Shown piece by piece: positions 18,227-27,768 of a stretch of 64,000 nucleotides of DNA; within the stretch, counting starts at the first letter, position 1; every line of letters begins with the position of its first letter. This stretch comes from Nostoc paludosum FACHB-159 (GTDB lineage: Bacteria > Cyanobacteriota > Cyanobacteriia > Cyanobacteriales > Nostocaceae). A program made the translations under genes and the position numbers. Below the pieces are notes generated by a model, which did no database searches, had not been told where the DNA came from, and was given only the letters and a program-made list of their open reading frames with translations. Location of the stretch: the NCBI RefSeq assembly GCF_014698835.1, contig NZ_JACJTU010000003.1, forward strand, positions 1 to 64,000, given 5' to 3'.

Positions 18227-18590
18227 CTCACACTACCATTCGTCTAAAAAGTCAAAGGGGTATTTGGTATCCCTAACTTATTAATCCCTGGTAATAGATA
18301 AAACTAACATCTCAATTATTTATATAGGCAAAAGGCAAGAGGCAATAGCAAAAAAAGGGTTTTGAGTTCTGCCTAGCTTTACAAAAATCAAATATTAGAA
18401 TTCCTATTAATTGCATAAAAAAAATTCCGTACACTTGAATTTTCTATAACACTACCCTCTACCTGTTAACTATTGCCTTTTGCCTTTTGCCTCTTGCCTC
18501 TTGCCTTTTATCCGCAAATTCTATGGCGAGATGCAAGATTTGACGCCAGAGAACATTACTATATTTAAGAGTAGTTTATAAATCTTTATA
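18227..18590. other. Gene-free gap with heptameric repeats
   Basis: The gap between divergent genes holds GGCAAAAGGCAAGAGGCAA near 18329 and an inverted array TTGCCTTTTGCCTCTTGCC near 18475-18508. These short tandem repeats can pair with each other over ~150 bp. Promoters for the SLH and hydrolase genes should be here but are not clear. Confidence 0.5.
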
Positions 18591-19484
18591 ATGACTGGAA
18601 CTACAAAGCAGCCAACAACAGCTACTACCTTAGAAAAATTCTTTTGGACTTGGCAGGGCTATAAAATTCAGTATACCGTCATGGGTACGGGACGCCCTCT
18701 GGTATTGGTTCATGGCTTTGGTGCTTCCATTGGCCACTGGCGGAAAAACATCCCAGTTTTAGCAAATGCTGGCTACCAAGTTTTTGCTTTGGATCTTTTG
18801 GGTTTTGGTGGTTCCGATAAAGCACCCATTGATTACAGCGTCCAAGTGTGGGTGGAACTGCTAAAAGATTTTTGCACAGCACACATTCAGGAACCGGCTG
18901 TATTTATTGGCAACTCCATCGGCGCACTTTTGAGCTTGATAGTACTGGTAGAACATCCAGAAGTTGCTGCTGGCGGTGTTTTAATTAACTCTGCGGGTGG
19001 GTTGAGTCATCGTCCCCACGAATTGAATCCGCCGTTAAGGATTGTGATGGCAGCTTTTAATCGGGTTGTACGATCGCCAATTACAGGCAAATTTGTTTAC
19101 AATCGCATCCGCCAAAAAGCTCAGATTCGCCGCACTCTTTACCAAGTTTACCGCGATCGCCAAGCTGTCACCGATGAATTAGTCGATCTACTTTATACTC
19201 CCTCTTGCGATCCAGGAGCGCAACAAGTTTTCGCCTCGATTCTCACCGCGCCTCCCGGCCCCAGCCCAGAGGAACTTTTGCCTAAAGTAGAACGTCCTCT
19301 ATTGGTAATTTGGGGTGCTGACGATCCCTGGACACCAATTACTGGGGCAAAGATTTACGAAAAGGCACGTGAGAAGGGCAAAGATATCAAAATAGTTTCC
19401 ATTCCCAATGCCGGTCATTGTCCCCATGATGAAGTTCCAGATGTTGTTAATGCCCAAATTGCCCAATGGTTAGGGCAAATTTGA
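18591..19484 (+). CDS. Alpha/beta hydrolase (serine hydrolase fold)
   Basis: A 297-residue alpha/beta hydrolase. LVLVHGFGASIGHWRKN (residues ~36-52) gives the oxyanion region, FIGNSIGALLSL the nucleophile Ser (~107), IWGADDPWTPI the acid Asp (~241) and NAGHCPHDE the catalytic His (~273). All three catalytic residues are present. The overall pattern resembles the cyanobacterial/plastid group that includes pheophytinase and chlorophyll dephytylase, but many other esterases share it, so the substrate is open. The start ATG follows a TATAATG-like AT-rich stretch without a strong ribosome binding site. It is followed on the same strand, after 180 bp, by a kinase gene that may be independent. Confidence 0.8.
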   Translation: MTGTTKQPTTATTLEKFFWTWQGYKIQYTVMGTGRPLVLVHGFGASIGHWRKNIPVLANAGYQVFALDLLGFGGSDKAPIDYSVQVWVELLKDFCTAHIQEPAVFIGNSIGALLSLIVLVEHPEVAAGGVLINSAGGLSHRPHELNPPLRIVMAAFNRVVRSPITGKFVYNRIRQKAQIRRTLYQVYRDRQAVTDELVDLLYTPSCDPGAQQVFASILTAPPGPSPEELLPKVERPLLVIWGADDPWTPITGAKIYEKAREKGKDIKIVSIPNAGHCPHDEVPDVVNAQIAQWLGQI

Positions 19485-19676
19485 CAATTTGGCGCATAGA
19501 CCAGCCACTACCCAACTTTGCCAAAGTTGAAGTAGCTGGCATTATCAAAACAAGGGCATCAGTTTGTGTTTATGCGCTTTGGGGCGAGTAGAGTAGAAAT
19601 TCGGTTAACAATCTGGGTGAGTCGCTCTTAATTTTGAATTGCACCTTGACAAAATCAAACTCATGTGGTGGGTATA

Positions 19677-20732
19677 ATGGAGCTTGATGTGTGTAATGGA
19701 CATAAAGGGGTAATTCCCTTGAGTCACCATCCAGATTTTTCCCAACAAGGTTATCAAGTCATTAGCGAACTAGGACGCAACAAAGAAGGGGGACGCGTTA
19801 CTTACCTAGCTAAAGTTCTCAATTGCGATCGCCAAGTAGTAATTAAAGAATTTCGTTTTGCTAGTGCGATCGTTGATTGGTCTGGTGTGAAAGCCTATGA
19901 ACGCGAAATTGAAATATTGCAACAACTCAATCATTCCCGCATTCCTCGCTATATAGATTCGTTTGAAATGCCAGGGTTTTTTTATATGGTTCAAGAATAT
20001 AAAAATGCCCCATCCTTAGGTTCAAAACGCAGCTTTTATCCCGAACAAATTAAGCAAATTGCTATATCAATATTAGAAATTTTGGTTTATTTACAAAAGC
20101 AAATTCCGCCAATTATTCATCGGGATATTAAACCAGAGAATATTCTAATTGATGAGCAACTAAATGCTTACTTAGTTGATTTTGGTCTAGCTAAGATACA
20201 GAATACAAAAATAGCTCTTAGCAGCTTTGTAACAGGAACTCCAGGCTTCATGCCACCAGAGGAACAATTTGGTTATCCTCTCACAGAAGCGTCAGACTTA
20301 TATAGTTTGGGAGCAACGTTAATTTGCTTACTTAGTAATACCCGTTCTGTTGATATTGGTAAGTTAATTGATGATAATTACCGCTTTAATTTCCAGAAAT
20401 TAGTTCCTCAAATCAGCCCACGTTTTGAGTCGTGGTTAATGAAAATGGTGGAACGCAATCGTAAACGCCGCTATGCCAATGCGACTGTTGCTTTGGAAAC
20501 ACTCAAGCCAATTGAGGTTGTTGGTACTGGCACTGGAATAGAAAATTTAATCAGGACAATTAAACCTTTAAAACGAGTTACTGTATTGGGAATAGCTACT
20601 GTAATGACGTTGGCTGCTTTGGCAGCAACTTTGATGAGTTGTCAACCTGGTGTTACAGTCAGGCAATTGTTAGAAAGTAAAGAATGTCAGGATTTGGATT
20701 TAAATGGAAGCTGTCAAGAAAAAACTGAATAG
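19677..20732 (+). CDS. Membrane-anchored Hanks-type serine/threonine protein kinase
   Basis: About 351 residues. The kinase domain spans ~25-275: a glycine-loop region (ISELGRNKEGGRVTYLAKV), VVIKEF (catalytic Lys), IHRDIKPENILI (catalytic loop), VDFGLAKI (metal-binding DFG) and TGTPGFMPPEE (activation segment). A single membrane helix (VTVLGIATVMTLAALAATLM) follows, and then a short tail with cysteines (SCQPG, KECQDL, GSCQE). The kinase should face the cytoplasm. The gene is short for cyanobacterial kinases, without sensor repeats. The ATG at 19677 is chosen, with GTGGTGGGT just before it; GTG starts at 19665 and 19668 are in frame. It is convergent with leuD. Confidence 0.85.
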   Translation: MELDVCNGHKGVIPLSHHPDFSQQGYQVISELGRNKEGGRVTYLAKVLNCDRQVVIKEFRFASAIVDWSGVKAYEREIEILQQLNHSRIPRYIDSFEMPGFFYMVQEYKNAPSLGSKRSFYPEQIKQIAISILEILVYLQKQIPPIIHRDIKPENILIDEQLNAYLVDFGLAKIQNTKIALSSFVTGTPGFMPPEEQFGYPLTEASDLYSLGATLICLLSNTRSVDIGKLIDDNYRFNFQKLVPQISPRFESWLMKMVERNRKRRYANATVALETLKPIEVVGTGTGIENLIRTIKPLKRVTVLGIATVMTLAALAATLMSCQPGVTVRQLLESKECQDLDLNGSCQEKTE

Positions 20733-20847
20733 GAAATAGGCAATGGGCAATAGGCAATAGGCAATAGATTTTTTTCACAAATCACTGAGGATTGCTATAT
20801 CAATACTTCCTATTCCCCACTCCCTATATTTATTCAGAGGTTTAATG
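20733..20847. repeat. Heptameric repeats between convergent genes
   Basis: Copies of GGCAATAGGCAATA occur at ~20740-20767, with a GGGG/CCCC-rich partner (TTCCCCACTCCCT) near 20812. This is filler of the Nostocales short-tandem-repeat type between the kinase and leuD. Confidence 0.5.
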
Positions 20848-21456
20848 CTAACTCGTGACTAAATTTCCCCAACCGACGTAGGGCAATTTTGCGGCTGTTG
20901 CCCGAACTTGTTCTGCGTTAGCTACTAACTGACCGCAAGCATCCCAAGTACCAGAAATGAAGGTGCTTCTTGTACCTTCACCAATGAAAACTGGGACAGT
21001 GCGATCGCCAATTTGTACTTCCAAAGTTTCCAAATTCACTGTTACATTTACTTCGGGATTGGCGGCTACTAATTCTTGTAATTGTTTGACATTAGCAGCA
21101 TCGGCTGTCACACAAGGTATGCCCATTGCCACACAGTTACCGAAAAAGATTTCGGCAAAACTTTCACCGATTAATGCTTGAATTCCCCATTTAGCGATCG
21201 CTTGGGGTGCGTGTTCCCGTGATGAACCACAGCCAAAATTTCTATTAACTATTAAAATCTTCGCCCCTCGGTATTGAGGTTGGTCAAAGGGATGTTCGCC
21301 ATTTAACGCTTTGCGGTCATCAATAAACGCGCCTTCGCCTAATCCATCAAAGGTAACGGCTTTCAAATAGCGGGCAGGAATAATGCGATCGGTATCTATA
21401 TCATTACCCACTAAAGGTATACCGCGCCCTGAAACTGTTTTAACTTCACTCACCAT
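20848..21456 (-). CDS. leuD: 3-isopropylmalate dehydratase small subunit
   Basis: A 202-residue subunit with the swivelling domain of the aconitase family: [17 protein letters not shown] near the N-terminus, [20 protein letters not shown] (substrate-binding loop, ~80-100) and [17 protein letters not shown]. With LeuC it isomerises 2- to 3-isopropylmalate in leucine synthesis in the cytoplasm. It lies 127 bp downstream of leuC on the same strand, so the two are very likely co-transcribed even though a repeat array (AGGGAAAAGG type) fills the spacer. The length is normal and the key residues are present. Confidence 0.95.
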   Translation of the reverse strand: MVSEVKTVSGRGIPLVGNDIDTDRIIPARYLKAVTFDGLGEGAFIDDRKALNGEHPFDQPQYRGAKILIVNRNFGCGSSREHAPQAIAKWGIQALIGESFAEIFFGNCVAMGIPCVTADAANVKQLQELVAANPEVNVTVNLETLEVQIGDRTVPVFIGEGTRSTFISGTWDACGQLVANAEQVRATAAKLPYVGWGNLVTS

Positions 21457-21583
21457 ATTAGGGATTGGGGATTGGGGACTGGGGCAGGGGAGGCAGGGGA
21501 AAAGGTTAAAGGGAAAAGGGAAAAGGAATAAATTTTATGTTTCCCCTTTTCCCCTTACCCCTTTCCCAATGCCCCTTTTAAAA
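21457..21583. repeat. Heptameric G-rich repeats in the leuC-leuD spacer
   Basis: GGGGATTGGGGACTGGGGC and GGGAAAAGGGAAAAGG stretches, with CCCCTTTTCCCCTT inverted on the other side, can form a long imperfect stem in the leuCD transcript. Confidence 0.5.
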
Positions 21584-22987
21584 TTACAACAACTCACGCA
21601 CGTCAGAGACTTCGCCTTTAATGGCAGCAGTAGCCACCATCGCTGGACTCATTAATAATGTGCGGCCAGAGGAGGAACCTTGCCTTCCTTTAAAGTTGCG
21701 GTTAGAAGAGGAGGCACTAATTTGTCTTCCTTGTAATTTGTCGGGGTTCATCGCCAAACACATGGAACATCCAGGTTCGCGCCATTCAAATCCAGCTTCG
21801 GTGAAAATTTTGTCTAGTCCTTCAGCTTCAGCTTCTTGCTTCACCCGTTCGGAACCAGGGACGACAAAAGCTTTAACTCCCTCGGCAACATGGCGACCTC
21901 TGGCGATTTTGGCAGCTTCCCGCAAATCGCTAATTCTGCCATTAGTGCAACTGCCAATGAAGCAGACATCGATTTTGGTGCCTTTGATGGGTTGACCTGG
22001 GTATAAATCCATGTAGCGGTAAGCTTCTTCGGCAACAAAGCGGTCTTCTTCTGGCAGTTCTTCCGGCTGAGGAACAAACTGGTTTACACCGATGCCTTGA
22101 CCGGGAGTAATTCCCCAGGTAACGGTGGGAGGAATTTCGGCAGCGTCGAAGACCACCACATCGTCATATTCTGCATCAGCATCACTTTTAATGGATTCCC
22201 ACCAAGTTACTGCTTTGTCCCAATCTGCACCTTTGGGGGCAAAATCTCTACCATTGAGGTAATCGTAGGTGACTCGATCGGGGTTGACGTAGCCGCATCT
22301 GGCACCGCCTTCGATCGCCATATTGCAGACTGTCATCCTCTCTTCCATGTTCATTTGTTCAAAGGTGGTGCCTGCAAATTCGTAGGCATAACCCACGCCA
22401 CCTTTAACGCCAAGGGTGCGGATGATATGTAAAATCACATCTTTGGCATAAACACCGGGGTTAAGAGTGCCGTTAACTTCGATTTTGCGGACTTTCAGTT
22501 TGGATAGTGCGAGGGTTTGGGAAGCCAGAACATCCCGGACTTGGCTAGTACCAATACCAAATGCGATCGCCCCAAATGCACCATGACTTGAAGTGTGGCT
22601 ATCTCCACAAGCGATGGTCATTCCCGGCTGAGTCAGCCCTTGTTCGGGTGCGATGACATGAACTATCCCCTGACTACCAGAACCAATATTGTAAAAAGTT
22701 ATATTATTTTCTTGACAATTCTGTTCCAGCGCCTGAATCATTTCCTCCGCCAAGGGATCGACGAAAGGACGTGCCTGATTTTCTGTGGGTACAATATGGT
22801 CTACCGTGGCGACAGTACGCTCAGGGAACAGTACTTTTAAATTTCTCTCACGTAACATAGCAAAGGCTTGGGGACTAGTGACTTCGTGAACTAGATGAAG
22901 CCCGATAAATAGTTGCGTCAGCCCTGAGGGAAGTGTACCAACGGTGTGTAAGTCCCAAACTTTATCGAATAAAGTACCTTTGCTCAT
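21584..22987 (-). CDS. leuC: 3-isopropylmalate dehydratase large subunit
   Basis: A 467-residue aconitase-family enzyme that carries the 4Fe-4S cluster and forms the LeuCD heterodimer. Visible are [31 protein letters not shown] (~125-145), [18 protein letters not shown] (first cluster Cys) and [17 protein letters not shown] (the C-x2-C pair). It ends with [11 protein letters not shown] and [13 protein letters not shown]. The length and residue order fit the family throughout. The start is the ATG of [12 protein letters not shown], which matches the family start. Upstream lies an imperfect palindrome (AAAAAGTC/GACTTTTT at 23032-23048), and there is no other promoter signal that I can defend. 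Confidence 0.95.
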   Translation of the reverse strand: MSKGTLFDKVWDLHTVGTLPSGLTQLFIGLHLVHEVTSPQAFAMLRERNLKVLFPERTVATVDHIVPTENQARPFVDPLAEEMIQALEQNCQENNITFYNIGSGSQGIVHVIAPEQGLTQPGMTIACGDSHTSSHGAFGAIAFGIGTSQVRDVLASQTLALSKLKVRKIEVNGTLNPGVYAKDVILHIIRTLGVKGGVGYAYEFAGTTFEQMNMEERMTVCNMAIEGGARCGYVNPDRVTYDYLNGRDFAPKGADWDKAVTWWESIKSDADAEYDDVVVFDAAEIPPTVTWGITPGQGIGVNQFVPQPEELPEEDRFVAEEAYRYMDLYPGQPIKGTKIDVCFIGSCTNGRISDLREAAKIARGRHVAEGVKAFVVPGSERVKQEAEAEGLDKIFTEAGFEWREPGCSMCLAMNPDKLQGRQISASSSNRNFKGRQGSSSGRTLLMSPAMVATAAIKGEVSDVRELL

Positions 22988-23069
22988 ACGTCAATCGGTG
23001 TTTAATGAGTCAGAGTTTTCATGGTATCAAAAAAAAGTCTGACTTTTTCTATACGATTTATTGATTGAC

Positions 23070-23128
23070 GGGATTGGGGATTGGGGATTGGGGATTGGGG
23101 ATTGGGGATTGGTGACTGGGGACTGGGG
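23070..23128. repeat. GGGGATT heptamer tandem repeat
   Basis: About six to seven consecutive GGGGATT units run into GGGGACT variants. This is the short tandem heptamer class common between genes of Nostocales; the same unit is seen at ~21463-21485. Confidence 0.8.
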
Positions 23129-23163
23129 AGATGGGAAGATGAGAGTGAAACTTTTGAACCTCA

Positions 23164-23499
23164 GAGGTTCGTCGTTGAATATTTGAGGTTCGTCGTCGAA
23201 TATCTGAGGTTCGTCGTTGAATATTTGAGGTTCGTCGTTGAATATCTGAGGTTCGTCGCTGAATATCTGAGGTTCGTTGCTGAATATTTGAGGTTCGTCG
23301 TTGAATATCTGAGGTTCGTCGCTGAATATTTGAGGTTCGTCGTTGAATATTTGAGGCTTGTCGCTGAATATCTGAGGTTCGTCGCTGAATATCTAAGGTT
23401 CGCCGTTGAATATTTGAGGTTCGCCGTTGAATATCTGAGGTTCGTCGCTGAATATCTGAGGCTCGCCGTTGAATATCTAAGGTTCGTCGCTGAGTATCT
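23164..23499. repeat. 21-bp tandem repeat array, about 16 copies
   Basis: A unit of the form GAGGTTCGTCGTTGAATATT(T) is repeated about 16 times without gaps, with scattered substitutions (GTCGTT/GTCGCT/GCCGTT; TTTGA/TCTGA/TCTAA). Because 21 is a multiple of three, both strands stay open: the plus strand reads as heptapeptides RFVVEYL/RFVAEYL and the minus strand as KYSTTNL/RYSATNL. Variation does not clearly favour one reading frame. Neither strand has a good start or ribosome binding site, so this is called a minisatellite, not a gene. Confidence 0.85.
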
Positions 23500-23579
23500 G
23501 AGCTTTAAACTTCTAGTTTTCACACTCCCTCATCTTCCCATGCCCCATGCCCCATGCCCTTAGTTATTTATAGATATTC

Positions 23580-23815
23580 TCAAATCCGTCGAATCTCCTC
23601 TTGGAATGTTTGGCGATCGCGTTCAGCTTGTTCTCTATTTTGTTGAGTTAATTCGATGTTATGCAGTGTGATTTTTCGTAAGTAATTCACATATTAAGTT
23701 AATTGAGCGATCGCCGTAGTATTCGCTTGCTGCTGGGTCGCTACAACAGCTAAAACAGCTTGTATCCGGTCTAATCTGTCTGGTTGATTTTGGGTTATAA
23801 AAAATTCTTTTTTTG
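23580..23815 (-). pseudogene. Broken small coiled-coil gene
   Basis: On the minus strand one frame reads ITQNQPDRLDRIQAVLAVVA then TQQQANTTAIAQLT, is interrupted by TAA, and continues in the same frame with HNIELTQQNREQAERDRQTF and QEEIRRI before a final stop at 23580-23582. Small heptad-rich proteins with this LDRI..Q..AIAQLT / F..EIRRI pattern are frequent in cyanobacteria, often beside Uma2 or toxin-like genes; function unknown. The N-terminus is not recognisable beyond ~23812. The internal stop and missing start argue for decay. Confidence 0.6.
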
Positions 23816-23866
23816 GAAGTGTGGGCGATCGCAAACTCCGATCCAAATGCGATCGCTTTAAATCTA

Positions 23867-23897
23867 GGCAAGAGTTTTACCACTACACTATGCTTCC
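23867..23897 (-). pseudogene. tRNA-like 5' fragment (D-arm region)
   Basis: The minus strand reads GGAAGCATAGTGTAGTGGTA then AAACTCTTGCC, which looks like the acceptor strand and D-arm of a tRNA of the Gly type (GTGTAGTGGTAAAAC). It is followed by HIP1-containing sequence with no usable anticodon or T-arm. It lies 53 bp downstream of the intact tRNA-Val on the same strand. Probably a decayed or truncated tRNA gene; could be chance. Confidence 0.35.
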
Positions 23898-23902
23898 AAT
23901 CA

Positions 23903-23928
23903 AAAAGCCGCCCTGTAAGGCGGCTTTT
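23903..23928 (-). terminator. Rho-independent terminator of tRNA-Val
   Basis: AAAAGCCGCC (23903-23912) pairs with GGCGGCTTTT (23919-23928) around a 6-nt loop. Read on the minus strand, the hairpin ends GGCGGC then TTTTT. It starts 22 bp past the 3' end of tRNA-Val. Confidence 0.8.
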
Positions 23929-23949
23929 GTTCTATCGGCTTTTGTTCTA

Positions 23950-24022
<73 letters not shown>

Positions 24023-24164
24023 TTTTGTCTCACGATTATATAATATAGCAAAAGATTTTCCATTGCGCTAGTGTTTTTAGAAAAATATTTTTTTAACGCT
24101 TACCGCAAGCATCAGAGAATCGCAGAAACGGGAAACCCACTTTTTCAAGGGATGGGAGGATGTC

Positions 24165-24199
24165 AAAAAAAGACTGTTGACTGTTAAGCGTCAACAGTC
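24165..24199 (-). terminator. Rho-independent terminator of the rnr-ubiX operon
   Basis: Read on the minus strand, GACTGTTGAC pairs with GTCAACAGTC (24172-24199, 10-bp perfect stem, 8-nt loop) and is followed directly by seven T (24165-24171). It lies 45 bp past the ubiX stop codon. The stem is built from GTCAACA heptamers. Confidence 0.8.
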
Positions 24200-24244
24200 A
24201 ACAGTCAACATAAAATCCCATACCTTTTTAGCGGTAGGATTACT

Positions 24245-24865
24245 TCAATTCCTTCCTTGCCAACGCTGAATAGGGATACAGTCAATATCTAATTGATCTA
24301 AAGCACGGGCAACTACAAAATCAACTAAATCCTCGATGGTTTGAGGATTGTGATACCAAGCAGGAATAGCAGGGACAATTCTCACTCCAGTTTCTGCTAA
24401 GGAAGTTAAGTTACGCAGATGAATCAAGCTAAAAGGGGTTTCACGCGGTACAATCACCAGTTTTCGACCTTCTTTGAGTTGAACATCAGCTGCGCGTTCT
24501 AGTAAATCGGAACTCAAGCCAACTGCTAGCTTTGCCACTGTACTCATGCTGCATGGAATAATTATCATCCCCAGGGTGGCAAAGGAACCACTGGCAATTC
24601 CAGCACCAACATCACCCCAAGGATGACAGCGTAGCTTACCAGAAAGTGGGACTCCTGCTTGCTCTCGCCAGAATTGTTCTTGCCCTGTTGGTTCTGGTGG
24701 CATCCGAATTTCCTGTTCTGACTGCCAAACCATGTAAGTTGATCTAGAGGCAACCAGTTCAATGCTATATTCTGCTTCCAACAGAAATTTGATAGCGCGA
24801 ACGGCGTAAATCAGACCAGATGCGCCCGATACGCCTAAAATCAATGGCTTAGTTTTATTCGACAC
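24245..24865 (-). CDS. ubiX: Flavin prenyltransferase UbiX
   Basis: A 206-residue flavoprotein of the UbiX/Pad1 family. It makes prenylated FMN, the cofactor of UbiD decarboxylases, here for plastoquinone-type or aromatic-acid decarboxylation. Seen are LILGVSGASGLIYAVRAIKF (FMN-binding loop, residues ~8-27), GMIIIPCSMSTVAKLAVGLS (~100-120), LVIVPRETPFSLIHLRNL and the C-terminal VDFVVARALDQLDID. The length is typical. It starts 17 bp after the stop of rnr on the same strand, so the two are probably one operon. Confidence 0.92.
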   Translation of the reverse strand: MSNKTKPLILGVSGASGLIYAVRAIKFLLEAEYSIELVASRSTYMVWQSEQEIRMPPEPTGQEQFWREQAGVPLSGKLRCHPWGDVGAGIASGSFATLGMIIIPCSMSTVAKLAVGLSSDLLERAADVQLKEGRKLVIVPRETPFSLIHLRNLTSLAETGVRIVPAIPAWYHNPQTIEDLVDFVVARALDQLDIDCIPIQRWQGRN

Positions 24866-24882
24866 ATAAATCCTAAATGTAT

Positions 24883-27237
24883 TTACTCTTCGTCACCATA
24901 AGGGTCGAGGTCATCAGCTTCAATGTCATTTGCTAAGTAGAGGTCTGAAATATCTTCATTAGAGCCACTACCAGCTAAACCTTTGGGTACACCATCGCTA
25001 CCAACAGTTACTAAATCAATTTGCTGACGGTAATAATCGACACTCTTAACTTGTACGGCGACGCGATCGCCTAGTCGATAGGAAGCCCGATTTTTGCGAC
25101 CAAAGAGTGCTTGCTGTCTAGCGCGATATTCATACCAATCATCTTTGAGAGAACTGACATGTACCAATCCTTCCACTCTCAGGGGTACGCCAGGATTATT
25201 GCTGGATTCAACCGCCTCTGCTGGTACTTCAATTTCCACAAAGAAACCGTAGGATTGAACACCGGTAATCACGCCTTGAAATACCTCACCAATCCGCTGT
25301 TTCATCAGTTGGGCTTTTTGCAGTCCTGCTAAATCAGCTTCGGCTTCTTGGACTTCTTTTTCTCGGTCATTGATTTGGACAATTACCCTAGTCAAATCGC
25401 TTTGCAGTTCTTGTTGCAGTTCTGGGGGTAAAACGTTCCAGTTAATTTCCTCGTGGCTAGAGGAGTGGCGCAAGTTAACTTTCTCTCTCACACGGGTGTT
25501 ACGGCGATCGCGTCCATGTTCCAGTAGTGTATAATACACTCTCTGCATCAACAAGTCTGGGTAACGCCGCAAGGGGGCGCTAAAGTGGACATATTGCCCT
25601 AATGCCAGACCAAAGTGAGGCCCTTTGGTGGTGCTGTATGCAGAGGGTTTGAGAGTATCTTGCAACAAATAGGTAAGAACTTGCTCGGAAGCAGATTCAG
25701 CAAAAGCTCTAGTCAAATGTTGATAATCTAAAGGTTGAATATCTGCTTCTGGGTCTAGGGTGAGGTCAACGCCTAAATTGATTGCCAATTTCAGCATTTC
25801 TTGGACATCTTCGATATCGGGTGTGCCTTGGACTCGCCAGATAGCAGGAACACCAAGGGCGTTTAAGTGAGTCGCCATCAGTTGATTAACTAGCAGCACC
25901 AACTCAGTCAGTAGCGATCGCACTGGTAAATCATTTACCACTACAGCTCCCAGAATTCCCTCATCATAATACGGGTTTTGGCTGGGTGGGAGATTCAACT
26001 GGAGGCTACCACGATTTAACCTTACTTGTCTTAAATCTCTTTGCAAAGCTTGGAGATTTTGCAAGATTTCCAATACCTCTGGGGATTGATTGTGAAATTC
26101 ACCTGCAAGAATTTCTTCGGCTTGTTCTGTGGTTAGTGCAGTCTCGACTTTGATGACGCTGGGTTGAATTTCCCACTCTACTATTTGTCCTGATTTGGGA
26201 TCGATGGTAATTAAGAAAGAGATGGTTAAGCGATCGCTTCCCGGTACTAAAGAACAGCGTTCTGCCACAATTGGGGGCAACATTGGCAGTATTAATTCTC
26301 CCAAATACACTGATTTGCCTCGTTTGAGTGCTTCTCTATCTAGAGCTTCATCAGGTTGCACATAGTGAGAAATATCAGTGATATGAACTCCTAAAAGCCA
26401 ATTTCCGCTGGGGTTTCTTTCTAAACTAAAAGCGTTTTCGATTACTTTTGTGTCTCCATTTACACCTTCAATGGTGATAGTAAACACATTACGTAAATCT
26501 AAACGATTTTTCAGGTCTGCTTTTAAGAGTTTTTTGGGCAACTTGCCAGCGGCTTCCAAGACGTTATCCGGGAAACCACGAGATAGATCGTGCTTACATG
26601 TTACCAAATCTATATCAGCAGCCGCTTCGGCATCACTGCCGAGGATTTGCACTACCCTACCCAAGGGGGGGTATTGAGCTAACGGATAACGCAAGACTTC
26701 CACATGGGCGAGGTGATCGATGGCGTCTTCTAATTTTGCACCATTAGGCTGAATCTTGAGTTCAAACAGCAATCGGTCGTCTAGAGGTACAGCCCGAAAA
26801 CCGCTTTCTACTTGCTTAATTCGTGCCAATAATGTGTGGTTGGAACGTTCTAAGATGAGCTTCACCTCTCCTTCTGGAGAGCGACGCCGACTGCCTTCTT
26901 TGAGAACTCTTACCAAAACGCGATCGCCATTCCAAGCATTACTCAGATGACTTTCACGAATGTAAATATCCTCAGCACCTTCCACATCTTGAATCGCAAA
27001 GCAAAAACCTTTACTAGAACAACGGAGTTTTGCTTCGATGATTCCCTCTTCCATAACACGGCGATACTTGCCGCGTTCTTTCACCAAAATACCGATTTTT
27101 TCCAGAACATCTAAGGCTATGTGAAGCTTTTGTAAACTTTTTTCATCTTCACAACCAAGTTTCTTTTCCAAAACTTTACGAGCCACCAATTTATCATCGG
27201 TGAAATTGGCAAGGAGTGTAGCGATTGAAAATTCCAT
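24883..27237 (-). CDS. rnr: RNase R/II-family 3'-5' exoribonuclease
   Basis: A 784-residue RNB-family exonuclease. Its N-terminal helix-turn-helix-like and cold-shock-like domains are residues ~1-200 (GFCFAIQDVEGAEDIYIRES is a CSD strand set). The RNB catalytic domain spans ~240-580 with LLGVHITDISHYVQPDEALD (metal Asp residues), LPMLPPIVAERCSLVPG and LRRYPDLLMQRV. The S1 domain is near 650-740 (GEVFQGVITGVQSYGFFVEI, GLVHVSSL). It degrades structured RNA in the cytoplasm, including rRNA and tRNA intermediates. The C-terminus is acidic and short, lacking the long basic tail of enterobacterial RNase R. Close spacing to ubiX suggests co-transcription. Confidence 0.92.
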   Translation of the reverse strand: MEFSIATLLANFTDDKLVARKVLEKKLGCEDEKSLQKLHIALDVLEKIGILVKERGKYRRVMEEGIIEAKLRCSSKGFCFAIQDVEGAEDIYIRESHLSNAWNGDRVLVRVLKEGSRRRSPEGEVKLILERSNHTLLARIKQVESGFRAVPLDDRLLFELKIQPNGAKLEDAIDHLAHVEVLRYPLAQYPPLGRVVQILGSDAEAAADIDLVTCKHDLSRGFPDNVLEAAGKLPKKLLKADLKNRLDLRNVFTITIEGVNGDTKVIENAFSLERNPSGNWLLGVHITDISHYVQPDEALDREALKRGKSVYLGELILPMLPPIVAERCSLVPGSDRLTISFLITIDPKSGQIVEWEIQPSVIKVETALTTEQAEEILAGEFHNQSPEVLEILQNLQALQRDLRQVRLNRGSLQLNLPPSQNPYYDEGILGAVVVNDLPVRSLLTELVLLVNQLMATHLNALGVPAIWRVQGTPDIEDVQEMLKLAINLGVDLTLDPEADIQPLDYQHLTRAFAESASEQVLTYLLQDTLKPSAYSTTKGPHFGLALGQYVHFSAPLRRYPDLLMQRVYYTLLEHGRDRRNTRVREKVNLRHSSSHEEINWNVLPPELQQELQSDLTRVIVQINDREKEVQEAEADLAGLQKAQLMKQRIGEVFQGVITGVQSYGFFVEIEVPAEAVESSNNPGVPLRVEGLVHVSSLKDDWYEYRARQQALFGRKNRASYRLGDRVAVQVKSVDYYRQQIDLVTVGSDGVPKGLAGSGSNEDISDLYLANDIEADDLDPYGDEE

Positions 27238-27495
27238 GCAGTGAACCGACCTTTGGTCAAAACATCATTTTTTTAATCTGGTTCTTTCCTGTATGCCCTC
27301 ACCAAAGAAGGCGAAAAGTGACCTCTGCCGATTGACAAAGGGTAAAGGAGAAAGGGGAAAAAGACCAGTCTTAAGACCTTTCCCCTTTTCCTTTAAACCT
27401 TTCCCTTCTTCTGTTTTCCCTTTCACCTTTACCTTGATTAAGAGCTTAAAGGGTTTTGAAGGCTTACAGAAACAAGCTGGAAACGAATTGCCCTG

Positions 27496-27641
27496 AGGCA
27501 AGGCTTCCTAATTTCCAAGGAAAGGAAGCCAACCTACCTTGCGGGAAACTGCTCTTGAAGTTGTGTTGAGCCGAAGAAGCCGACCAACGAACAACTCTGA
27601 GCGTCTTATTGGACTTCTCACTGCACGATGCTCTCAGAGTT
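27496..27641. ncRNA. Candidate structured RNA (unassigned)
   Basis: Several nested stems lie close together: GCAAGG/CCTTGC enclosing GGCTTCC/GGAAGCC (27502-27530), which itself encloses TTTCC/GGAAA. Then AACTCTGAG (27593-27601) pairs perfectly with CTCAGAGTT (27633-27641). There is no open reading frame of note. It is not RNase P, tmRNA, SRP RNA or a tRNA as far as I can see. The strand is unknown because stems are symmetric. It could also be remnants of a mobile element end. Confidence 0.3.
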
Positions 27642-27768
27642 TGCTTGGTTTAAATTCCTTCATCTAACTAAACTTAGAAAGTACGCCTGATAGAGATTTA
27701 GCCCCGCTAGGTAATTACGCGACGGTTTTTGAGAAGCTGGGTTTGGAGAATCCATACTGCCCAAAGCG

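Larger units (their letters stand above)
22988..23949. other. Gene-free, repeat-rich 0.96-kb stretch upstream of leuC
   Basis: No intact gene is seen. In order it contains an AAAAAGTC/GACTTTTT palindrome (23032-23048), GGGGATT heptamers (23070-23128), a 16-unit 21-bp tandem array (23164-23499), a CCCATGCC run (~23538-23560), a broken coiled-coil gene (23580-23815), a tRNA-like fragment (23867-23897) and the terminator of tRNA-Val (23903-23928). Long open frames run through the tandem array on both strands but begin with TTG or GTG and are judged non-coding. Confidence 0.6.

Noticed and set aside
23164-23499. Possible CRISPR array
   Set aside because: Units are contiguous 21-mers without unique spacers.
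23081-23563. 160-codon frame across the 21-bp tandem array, and a 120-codon frame on the other strand
   Set aside because: Starts with TTG (plus) or GTG (minus), no ribosome binding site, made only of repeats; kept as a minisatellite.
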